Below are positions 36,009 to 42,609 of a stretch of DNA of 64,000 nt, piece after piece (the stretch's first letter is position 1; every line of letters begins with the position of its first letter). Source of the stretch: Bacillus pseudomycoides DSM 12442 (GTDB lineage Bacteria; Bacillota; Bacilli; Bacillales; Bacillaceae_G); contig NZ_CM000745.1 of the NCBI RefSeq assembly GCF_000161455.1, positions 519,980-583,979 on the forward strand. The letters run 5' to 3'. The notes beneath the pieces are model-generated. The model saw only the letters and a program-made list of their open reading frames with translations, did no database searches and was not told the DNA's origin. The translations under genes were made by a program, and so were the position numbers.

Positions 36009-36902
36009 TTATCCCTCAAAGAAATAGCTTTCGGCTAATTCACGGACAGTCATTTGTTCTGTTTCATCATTTAATTTCGCGATGATACTTCGCTCAATCG
36101 CACGCATAACAGGGATATATACGCCTAAATCACATGCATCGATAATACCACGAATGCTTGCTGCTTCTTCACTTACACGTCCATCACGAGCAAGTGGCAT
36201 GAGGTCACTTGCGAATGCCACAAACTTTTCAATTGTTGCAATGTCTTTCAATTTTGATTCGGATAATAATAGTTGTTTTAATGTATCGCCTTGAATATAA
36301 GGAACTTCAATGATAACAAAACGGTTTTTTAATGCTTCATTTAATTCACTTGTTCCAACATAACCTTCGTTGATTGCAGCAATTACACGATATTCTTCAT
36401 CACCATATACAACTTGCTGTGTAAATGGATTTGTAATCATTTTACGGTAATCCAATGCACCGTGAAGAAGTGGAAGTGTTTCAGGTTTTGCCATATTAAT
36501 TTCATCGATATATAGGAAATGCCCATTTTTCATTGCTTTCATAAGAGGACCGTCAACGAAGGAAACTTCAGATGCCCCGTCTTTTGTTTTTAATGTATTG
36601 TATCCTAAAATACCTTCCACATCTAAATCAACCGAACAGTTAATACTGTGCATTGGCTTTTGGAATAAGGAAGATAGAGTTTCTGCAAGGACTGTTTTTC
36701 CGCTTCCGGTTGGTCCCTTCAGTAGAATATTTTTACCAAGCAGAAGTGCTGTAATTGCATCCTCAATAATGCTATTATCCGATGCTTTGTACATTTTTGT
36801 ACCGATTAAATGTCCATTTTCACCAGCTGCTTGTTTGTTTTTTTCGTGAATTGTTGCCAGTTGCTGCTTTAAATCAGCATGTATATGAAATTGTTCTAAC
36901 AT
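36009..36902 (-). CDS. MoxR-family AAA+ ATPase (CbbQ/NorQ-like)
   Basis: 297 residues. Walker A GPTGSGKT at 63-70, Walker B FLYIDEINMA, sensor 1 in VIAAINEGYVG and the Arg-finger region LNEALKNRFVII. It is the partner of the VWA protein encoded next. The frame runs upstream to 37028, but that region is A/T-rich non-coding. The start MLEQFHIH at 36902 has AGGTGGGA before it. Confidence 0.87.
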   Translation of the reverse strand: MLEQFHIHADLKQQLATIHEKNKQAAGENGHLIGTKMYKASDNSIIEDAITALLLGKNILLKGPTGSGKTVLAETLSSLFQKPMHSINCSVDLDVEGILGYNTLKTKDGASEVSFVDGPLMKAMKNGHFLYIDEINMAKPETLPLLHGALDYRKMITNPFTQQVVYGDEEYRVIAAINEGYVGTSELNEALKNRFVIIEVPYIQGDTLKQLLLSESKLKDIATIEKFVAFASDLMPLARDGRVSEEAASIRGIIDACDLGVYIPVMRAIERSIIAKLNDETEQMTVRELAESYFFEG

Positions 36903-37053
36903 GTATTTCCCACCTAACATTATTTTCATAAAGTAAACAATACATCTTATGATAACTTGTTTTAATATGGTATGCAAAGAAAAGGAGAGGGAGAAGAATG
37001 TACCATAATAAAAGAAAAAAGTAACCAAAATGACTTTGATTACTTTTTTGTAA

Positions 37054-38598
37054 TTATAATAAAGGGGAAATTAGACGCATTAGAGATTCTAGTATTCGTT
37101 TTTTAATACTTCTTTTTTGGAATGATTTCCATCTAATTTCAGTTGAATGGTTAAAATCTTCTTCAAAATCATGTTTAATATCAAGAACTGTCTTGGATTC
37201 ATAAAGTACGCTAATGATTTCATAATTTAGTTCAAAGCTGCGGACATCCATATTTGCCGTGCCAATTGTTGCAATTGTATTATCAACAAGTACAATTTTA
37301 GCGTGCATAAAACCATCTTTATAGCTGTAAATTGAAGCTCCTGCTTTTAGGAGTGGTGTAAAGTATGATTGAGATGCTTGATCACTAATGATGCTATCGC
37401 TCTTACCTGGATATAGAATGCGGACATCTATTCCAGCCAGTGCACTTAAACGAAGTAATGTTAAAGTTTCTTGATCCGGAATGAAGTAGGGTGTCGCAAT
37501 CCAAATTGATTTCTTAGCAGAAGCTATAACAGCAAGTAAAGTATTGCGAATGCTTGTATCATCTGAGCTTGGTCCACTTGCTACAATTTGAACAGCACCT
37601 TCTGCATGAGAATTTTCTTTACCCGGAAAGTATTTTGTATTCATAAATTGATCCCAAGAATAAGTATTTAAACCACTAGAGGCATAGAGCCAATCCTCAA
37701 GAAATATTGCTTGTAATTTGTATAATGCTTTCCCTTCTATTCGTAAGTGACTGTCACGCCAAATTGGGAATTTTTTAGAACGACCAAGATACTCATCACC
37801 AACGTTGAGCCCTCCAGTAAAACCAATTTCTCCGTCGATAATGATGATTTTACGATGGTTACGATAATTGACTGTTTCAAGTAGCCACGCTGAAAATATA
37901 GGATCGAATTCCACAATTTCAATTCCTGCATCTTTCATAGGCTGTAAGAAGCGTTTTCGCAACGTATTGCTTCCGAGTCCATCATAAAGGAACCGTACAA
38001 TTACACCGGAATTTGCTTTTTTTATTAAAGCGTCTCGAATTTGTGTACCAATTTCATCTGCTCGATAAATGTAGTATTGAATATGTATATGGTGTTTTGC
38101 ATGTTCAATCGCTTGTAAAATTTCTGGAAATGTTTGTTCACCGTTAGTTAAAAGTTTTGTGGTTGTTGCATCGGCGACAGGGCCACCTCCAAACTTTTGT
38201 ACCACTTTTGTTAAATGCATAGAGTGTTCACTTAATGAAGAAATAGATGATACATCTAGCTGCCTTCCTTCTAAAATTTCACGGAATAATTTTCGCTGCT
38301 CTTCTGAACGATGAAGATGTTTTTTTCTTCTCCAGCGACTTCGGCCAAAAATAGAGTATAAAAGTACACCGACAACAGGAAGAAGAGCCAATACTAAAAA
38401 CCATGCTAATGTGCTTTGTGGGGAACGGTTTTCAATAAAAATAACGAAAGAAATTCCTACAATTGTGATAGACCATAAAGCACCAACGAAGGTGTATAGT
38501 GAAATAATGGACGTATCTAAAAGGAAAAGTACGATAGATACAAGTGTAAATACAAATAATAATTGAACGATAGGATTTTTCATCTGTATAAATCTCAC
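37054..38598 (-). CDS. cls: Cardiolipin synthase
   Basis: 514 residues. Two N-terminal membrane helices (PLDNc type) and two phospholipase-D HKD motifs: NHRKIIIIDGEIGFTGGLN and HAKIVLVDNTIATIGTANMD. It condenses two phosphatidylglycerol molecules to cardiolipin at the membrane. The length and domain order match Bacillus ClsA. The ATG at 38598 lies close to RBS AGGTGAGA. It is a single gene. B. cereus group strains carry several cls genes, so which one is open. Confidence 0.9.
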   Translation of the reverse strand: MRFIQMKNPIVQLLFVFTLVSIVLFLLDTSIISLYTFVGALWSITIVGISFVIFIENRSPQSTLAWFLVLALLPVVGVLLYSIFGRSRWRRKKHLHRSEEQRKLFREILEGRQLDVSSISSLSEHSMHLTKVVQKFGGGPVADATTTKLLTNGEQTFPEILQAIEHAKHHIHIQYYIYRADEIGTQIRDALIKKANSGVIVRFLYDGLGSNTLRKRFLQPMKDAGIEIVEFDPIFSAWLLETVNYRNHRKIIIIDGEIGFTGGLNVGDEYLGRSKKFPIWRDSHLRIEGKALYKLQAIFLEDWLYASSGLNTYSWDQFMNTKYFPGKENSHAEGAVQIVASGPSSDDTSIRNTLLAVIASAKKSIWIATPYFIPDQETLTLLRLSALAGIDVRILYPGKSDSIISDQASQSYFTPLLKAGASIYSYKDGFMHAKIVLVDNTIATIGTANMDVRSFELNYEIISVLYESKTVLDIKHDFEEDFNHSTEIRWKSFQKRSIKKRILESLMRLISPLL

Positions 38599-38719
38599 CT
38601 ATTCTTTCTTAAATATAGGATTCTTATATGGAAGCTGTAATCTAACATTTCTATTATAAAACGTTTTATTTTTTTGTACCAATCTAGACATTTTGCCCAT
38701 GCCTTCCGCATTTGTCCTA

Positions 38720-38728
38720 CATAAGGTA
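38720..38728 (+). promoter_or_regulatory. Possible sigma-K type -10 of the coat-like gene
   Basis: CATAAGGTA fits CATANNNTA. The surrounding CATTTGTCCTACATAAGGTA resembles CATTTGTTCTGCGTATAGTA at 39025-39044, ahead of the second glycine-rich gene. Shared control of both genes late in sporulation is suggested. The -35 is not clear. Confidence 0.35.
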
Positions 38729-38767
38729 TATTGTTCCATTTTTTGTATGAAAAGGAGTGTGAATGAT

Positions 38768-38991
38768 ATGAACGGAGTAAGTCGTCCGTTTGGTGGGTTT
38801 GGTCATGCTGGATTTTCCGGAGGCATTGGACGTCCACCGTTTTTTGGTGGTGGTTTTTTCCAGGATTTGTAGCTGGTGCGTTACTTAGCCCTGCTTTTGG
38901 TTATGGTGGATATGGTTATCCATATTACTCAGATTATCCATACTATACGGATTATCAGGACTATCCTTATTATTCATACAGCACATATTGA
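38768..38991 (+). pseudogene. Frameshifted glycine/tyrosine-rich spore coat-like protein
   Basis: ATG 38768 opens a frame reading NGVSRPFGGFGHAGFSGG and FFGGGFFQDL, then stops at TAG. Adding one T to the T6 run at 38854-38859 restores PGFVAGALLSPAFGYGGYGY and a Tyr-rich tail (PYYSDYPYYTDYQDYPYY) up to TGA 38991, giving about 74 residues. The restored FPGFVAGAL has a parallel FPGSFAGGL in the next gene. The composition is that of small coat-associated proteins. Either the gene is broken, or the homopolymer was misread or slips. Confidence 0.65.
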
Positions 38992-39078
38992 TGAACGCGG
39001 AAGAACAGGTACTCATGTTTTCCTCATTTGTTCTGCGTATAGTAGTAAATAATCAGTATAAAAGGGGATGAAGATAAA

Positions 39079-39330
39079 ATGCATGACATAAGAAATCATG
39101 GAGGATATCATCACAATCATCATAGCGGTCATCATCATGGTGGCGGATGGGGTGGTAGCTCATGGGGAGGAAGCACATTTTTTCCAGGAAGTTTTGCGGG
39201 TGGTTTGGTAGGGGGACTTACAGCAGGAGCTTTAACGAGCGGTGGCGGATATTACCCAGCGCCATATCCAGTGTCTTACCCAGTAACCTACCCAACGCAG
39301 TATCCATATTCTCCATATGGCGGATTTTAA
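39079..39330 (+). CDS. His/Gly/Tyr-rich small protein, coat-like
   Basis: 83 residues. His-rich head (GGYHHNHHSGHHHGGG), Gly/Trp/Ser middle, FFPGSFAGGLVGGLTAGAL and a Pro-Tyr tail (PYPVSYPVTYPTQYPYSPYG). RBS AAGGGGATG before ATG 39079. It is a paralogue by composition of the frameshifted gene just upstream, and they share promoter-like sequence. It may bind metal through the His cluster. A spore-surface role is inferred. Confidence 0.65.
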   Translation: MHDIRNHGGYHHNHHSGHHHGGGWGGSSWGGSTFFPGSFAGGLVGGLTAGALTSGGGYYPAPYPVSYPVTYPTQYPYSPYGGF

Positions 39331-39370
39331 TAAAGGACGTAGGTAAGCATACAAAAAACTATGGTAAAAA

Positions 39371-39402
39371 ACAGACGATTGCAGTCTGCTTTTTTTATTT
39401 TT
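39371..39402 (+). terminator. Probable terminator of the His/Gly-rich gene
   Basis: Short stem CAGAC / GTCTG with a T8 run. Confidence 0.5.
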
Positions 39403-39459
39403 ATGACGTTTATCATTAAATCGTATGTTTTTGAAAATATTCGATAATAGATTCTTTAA

Positions 39460-39777
39460 ATGTTTTTGTGGTTCTATATTTGTGGTAATGAGATTGGAGG
39501 TATGACTGGTCATATTTTTATCGGTATTGCAACGGATTTATCTTCATGGAGAGTCGCATTAGGACTACTTGGGATTCTTACGGTCATCTGTAGTACTCCA
39601 ATGAACTCTAAGAAAAAAGTGCTTCATGTCCGCTCTATGTGGAATGCATATACAATACATTTCAAAAATAAACAATTAGTAGCGACCATTTTACTTGGGT
39701 TTACGTTAATGGGAGGACTTTCTTTGGTTCTATTAACTCGAAAAGAGTATCATATGGAGCAACATAAAAGTAATTAA
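39460..39777 (+). pseudogene. Remnant of an MFS transporter (YnfM-like)
   Basis: 105 codons with two pieces of an MFS protein: CGNEIGGMTGHIFIGIATDL, then SSWRVALGLLGILTVIC (helix 4-6 region), and MWNAYTIHFKNKQLVATILLGFTLMGG (the start of the second half). The N-terminal helices and the C-terminal helices are gone, and some residues in the central loop are missing. No RBS precedes the ATG. It is a decayed gene. Confidence 0.65.
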
Positions 39778-39793
39778 TAAGTATTCAAGAAAT

Positions 39794-39850
39794 AAAAGAA
39801 GCTGTGAGCGAACAATCCAATGTATTTGGAGGGTTCTCACAGCTTCTTTT
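39794..39850. terminator. Bidirectional terminator between the MFS remnant and the antiporter
   Basis: A 15-bp outer stem AAAAGAAGCTGTGAG / CTCACAGCTTCTTTT, with inner GAAC/GTTC and TCCAA/TTGGA pairs. Confidence 0.85.
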
Positions 39851-39859
39851 GTATTCGTA

Positions 39860-41284
39860 TTAGCTTGCTTTGTTATTTGGTTGTTCTGAAGCGGGAGTAG
39901 ACGAATTTTTCATCAAAATTGGATAAAGAATAAGCCCTAATACAAATAATCCAATTCCTAAGAAAAATGTTTTCAAATCAGCTGTTCCAGTTTTAATAAC
40001 CCAAATGGAATATAGAAATGCAAGTAAGGTAATGATTCCATCTTTTACTCGAGATCCTGGTGTTATATCATATGTTTCTCCTGTAACAACTAGTTTTAAT
40101 TGATACAAGGTAGAAACAAGGTATGGAATTAAATAGGCTAAAGTTGCAACAACAATGGCAAAATTATATGCTTCTGAAACAGTGCCAGAGATTGTTGAAA
40201 ATAAGAAAATTTGAGTCATAATATTTGTAACAAGCAATGATTTTGAAGGGCTTCCTTTTTTATTTGTTCTTCCAAAAAACTTAGGGAAAAGTCCATTCTT
40301 CGCTGCTTGATAAGGTACTTCTGAACTAACAACAATCCACCCTACAGTAGATCCGAATAATGATACAAGTGCAAGTAGTGCCATAATGTAAGCACCTTTA
40401 TTACCAATTGCTAGGTTTAATGCATCCACCAATGGTTTTTGTGATTCTTTTAAAGCATCTTGCGGAAGAGCACCCATTGTGAGTAGGGTAATTGCCATGT
40501 AAATAAGAAGTGCAATAATTAATCCAAAGATCGTTGCTTTTTTCACATCACGCTGTGATTTTGCGCGATTAGACAGCATAACTGCTGACTCAATTCCTAT
40601 AAATGCCCAAAGAGTTGCAATAGCAGCAGCATTTATTTGTCCGCCTAATGGAATCGATTGTCCAGCCTCATTCATAAATGTTTGGCCATCACCAAAATTA
40701 GAGGCGTTAAAAATAAATAATGTAATGACGATGAACATTGTAAATCCGATAATCTTTGCAATCGTTGCAAGGAGATTCATGTTGCCCGCTCTATCGATGT
40801 TTTGAGAAAGGATACATTGAATTCCCCATAGCATGATGCTACATACAGCAAATGTTAAACCTTTTCCAAGTTCTAATGAAAACCCGTTTAGTGAAAAAAG
40901 AACTTGCTTACTTTGTAAAACTGGGAAGAATGTAGACAAATATCCTGCAAAGGAAATAATAACAGAAGCAGTTGCAGCCCAGTTAGCAGCCCAGTATCCC
41001 CATGCCATGCTATATCCAGCAACTTTACCTGCCTTTTGAGAGGTAAACATTGCTTGTGCATAACTTTGTGGGCCAGCTTTTAACTCCGGTTTACGCACTG
41101 CAAGGTTTCCGAATACAAGTGCAATCATAAATACACCAAGTCCTGTAATTGTCCATGCAAGCGTCGATCCCAGTGGACCTGATACTTGCGCTAAATTTGC
41201 TGGGAGCATAAATACGCCACCGCCAACCATATTTCCCACAACAAATGCTGTTAAAATCCATAAACCCCATTTTTTCGTTTCCAT
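39860..41284 (-). CDS. APC-superfamily amino acid antiporter, possible histidine transporter
   Basis: 474 residues, about 12-13 helices, basic amino acid/polyamine antiporter (APA) type: VVGNMVGGGVFMLPANLAQ in helix 1, GPLGSTLAWTITGLG, WAFIGIESAVMLSNRAKSQRDVKKAT in helix 6 and VSSEVPYQAAKNGLFPKFFGRTNKKGSPSKSL later. By family it would be annotated arginine/ornithine (ArcD/YdgF-like). The leader upstream senses histidine if the attenuator model is right, so histidine or a histidine product (for example histidine/histamine exchange) becomes the better guess. RBS AAAGGAGAT precedes the ATG. No arc or hdc genes are near. Confidence 0.82.
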   Translation of the reverse strand: METKKWGLWILTAFVVGNMVGGGVFMLPANLAQVSGPLGSTLAWTITGLGVFMIALVFGNLAVRKPELKAGPQSYAQAMFTSQKAGKVAGYSMAWGYWAANWAATASVIISFAGYLSTFFPVLQSKQVLFSLNGFSLELGKGLTFAVCSIMLWGIQCILSQNIDRAGNMNLLATIAKIIGFTMFIVITLFIFNASNFGDGQTFMNEAGQSIPLGGQINAAAIATLWAFIGIESAVMLSNRAKSQRDVKKATIFGLIIALLIYMAITLLTMGALPQDALKESQKPLVDALNLAIGNKGAYIMALLALVSLFGSTVGWIVVSSEVPYQAAKNGLFPKFFGRTNKKGSPSKSLLVTNIMTQIFLFSTISGTVSEAYNFAIVVATLAYLIPYLVSTLYQLKLVVTGETYDITPGSRVKDGIITLLAFLYSIWVIKTGTADLKTFFLGIGLFVLGLILYPILMKNSSTPASEQPNNKAS

Positions 41285-41344
41285 GTTTGTCTATCTCCTT
41301 TGTAGTAGTTTTGCTTATTCATCATCTTTTTACTAACGTTTTTT

Positions 41345-41392
41345 GAAAATAAAAAAGAGCCATGTAGATAAAAAATACCTACATGGCTCTTT
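41345..41392 (-). terminator. Attenuator (intrinsic terminator) in the antiporter leader
   Basis: A perfect 14-bp stem AAAGAGCCATGTAG / CTACATGGCTCTTT (41354-41367 with 41379-41392), 11-nt loop, followed on the minus strand by TTTTTTATTTT. It lies 60 bp ahead of the antiporter gene it precedes, so it can only act as a regulated stop. Confidence 0.88.
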
Positions 41393-41398
41393 GCCAAA

Positions 41399-41463
41399 GC
41401 GTAGGTACAATGGGAATAACCCTTGTACCTACGCGTGAATTTTTCCGCTAGGTTTCAAGGGTT
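41399..41463 (-). promoter_or_regulatory. Alternative-pairing segments of the histidine attenuator
   Basis: Read on the minus strand, four segments follow the leader ORF. A is AACCCTTG..ACCTAGCG (41463-41446) and B is CGCGTAGGTACAAGGGTT (41435-41418). C is TTGTACCTACGC (41410-41399) and D is GTAGGTA (41382-41376, in the 5' arm of the terminator). A can pair with B (8 + 5 + 3 bp), B with C (12 bp plus GGG/CCC), C with D (7 bp), and D belongs to the terminator stem. A:B plus C:D blocks termination; B:C leaves the terminator free. Pairings are read directly. The switch is inferred. Confidence 0.75.
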
Positions 41464-41522
41464 TACGTATGATGATGATGTTTTTGTGCAAATGTAACTA
41501 CAGTTGTATTATTTGTAAGCAT
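41463..41522 (-). CDS. Histidine-rich leader peptide
   Basis: 20 codons: MLTNNTTVVTFAQKHHHHT then TAA. RBS AGGAGAAAGGGAG is 9-10 nt before the ATG (41522-41520). The four His codons are all CAT and end just one codon before the stop. The stop touches RNA segment A of the pairing array. A -10 TATACT (minus strand 41564-41559) and a weak -35 TTTTCA 17 bp before it give a promoter just upstream. It matches the layout of amino acid biosynthesis leader peptides of enteric bacteria. Confidence 0.78.
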   Translation of the reverse strand: MLTNNTTVVTFAQKHHHHT

Positions 41523-41673
41523 AGTTCTTTGCTCCCTTTCTCCTCTGATTTTGAAGTTAGTATACTACATGTTTTTTAGAATGAAAAGAAAAATATGAAA
41601 AAAATTTATAAAAATGCGGATTGGTGACTAAATATTTATATATACTTTCTTGTATTGGAAAATAAGTGAGAGA

Positions 41674-41701
41674 TTGGAATGATTTTCTGTCATGCTATAA
41701 T
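41674..41701 (+). promoter_or_regulatory. treR promoter
   Basis: TTGGAA at 41674-41679, 16-bp spacer, TATAAT at 41696-41701 with TG in the extended -10 position. It shows that the long upstream treR reading frame is not translated from 41679. Confidence 0.6.
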
Positions 41702-41738
41702 ACAAGTAGAAATAGAAGGTGACAAGGGGTTATTCAAA

Positions 41739-42449
41739 ATGATGAGTAAGTATGAACAGATCTATACGGAGATAAGTGATTCAATTGATAATCGTAAATT
41801 AAAAGAGGGATGTAAAATCCCATCTGAAACAGAATTGATGAAGCAGTATGAAGCAAGTAGAGGGACGGTAAGGAAAGCAGTCGATTTATTACAGGAACGT
41901 GGATATGTACAGAAAATACATGGCAAAGGCGTTTTTGTTTTAAAGCGAAAAAATATTGAATTTAACTTTGGTGGTATTGTGAGTTTTCAAGAGGAAAATG
42001 AACGTTTAGGGCGCCAATGTATAACAAGTGTTGTAGAGATGGAACAATTGTTAGTACCGAAAGAAATGGCTAAATTATTAAATGTAAAGACGAAAACGAA
42101 GGTAGATCATATTAAACGTGTTCGAAATATTGATGGGGAAAACGTGATTCTAGATGTAAACTATTTCGTATCTGAACATATTCCGGGATTAACGAAAGAA
42201 ATTGCTGAGAAATCGATTTATAAATACATTGAAAAGGAATTAGGATTACATATTAGTTATGCACAGCGTGTTATTGAAGTGCAACCTTGTACAGATGATG
42301 ATCGGAATTATTTGGATTTGAATGGAACAGATTATGTTGTTGTTGTAAAAAACTTTACGCATCTTTATGATGGTAGTCAATTTGAATATACAGAATCACG
42401 TCACCGTTTAGATATTTTTCATTTTTCTGATGTGGCGCGGAGAAAATAA
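41739..42449 (+). CDS. treR: Trehalose operon repressor, GntR/HutC family
   Basis: 236 residues from ATG 41739 (RBS AAGGGG). N-terminal GntR winged helix with IPSETELMKQYEASRGTVRKAVDLLQERGYV. C-terminal UTRA domain for a sugar phosphate (VDHIKRVRNIDGENVILDVNYF, RLDIFHF end). It should repress treBA until trehalose 6-phosphate binds. Its operators ACTCGTATATACGAGT lie downstream between treR and treB. In many bacilli treR comes last; here it is first with its own terminator. Confidence 0.9.
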   Translation: MMSKYEQIYTEISDSIDNRKLKEGCKIPSETELMKQYEASRGTVRKAVDLLQERGYVQKIHGKGVFVLKRKNIEFNFGGIVSFQEENERLGRQCITSVVEMEQLLVPKEMAKLLNVKTKTKVDHIKRVRNIDGENVILDVNYFVSEHIPGLTKEIAEKSIYKYIEKELGLHISYAQRVIEVQPCTDDDRNYLDLNGTDYVVVVKNFTHLYDGSQFEYTESRHRLDIFHFSDVARRK

Positions 42450-42485
42450 AGAGATGAAACAGTGCAGTGTTTCATCTCTTTATTT
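42447..42485 (+). terminator. Terminator of treR
   Basis: Stem AAAGAGATGAAAC / GTTTCATCTCTTT and T-rich tail. Confidence 0.85.
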
Positions 42486-42521
42486 TGTATATTTTGAGAA
42501 CAAATGAAAAAAACCTCACCA

Positions 42522-42586
42522 ACTCGTATATACGAGTGTTGACTAACTTATATATACGAGTTAATATGTATTTGTAAACGGTATCA
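42522..42586 (+). promoter_or_regulatory. treBA promoter with TreR operators and cre
   Basis: A perfect palindrome ACTCGTATATACGAGT (42522-42537) touches TTGACT (-35, 42539-42544). A second, imperfect operator AACTTATATATACGAGTT (42545-42562) fills the 17-bp spacer to TAATAT (-10, 42562-42567). A full-match cre TGTAAACGGTATCA (14/14) is at 42573-42586, at the expected transcript start. Repression by TreR and by CcpA is therefore expected. Confidence 0.87.
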
Positions 42587-42609
42587 AAAAAAGAAAAGAG
42601 GGACGGAAT

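Noticed and set aside
36903..37028. N-terminal extension of the MoxR ATPase
   Set aside because: The frame is open upstream, but it is A/T-rich, reads as unnatural Phe/Ser/Tyr strings and has no RBS. The RBS at 36902 is good.
38595..38837. 80-codon frame on the minus strand
   Set aside because: It runs opposite the coat-like gene and its promoter, has no RBS, and its translation resembles no protein.
39079..39330. CRISPR or tandem DNA repeat in the His/Gly-rich gene
   Set aside because: The repetition comes from codon bias of a low-complexity protein. There are no regular spacers.
41399..41522. T-box riboswitch upstream of the antiporter
   Set aside because: There is a terminator and antiterminator-like pairing, but no T-box sequence (AGGGUGGNACCGCG) and no stem I. 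A leader ORF with four His codons explains the layout better.
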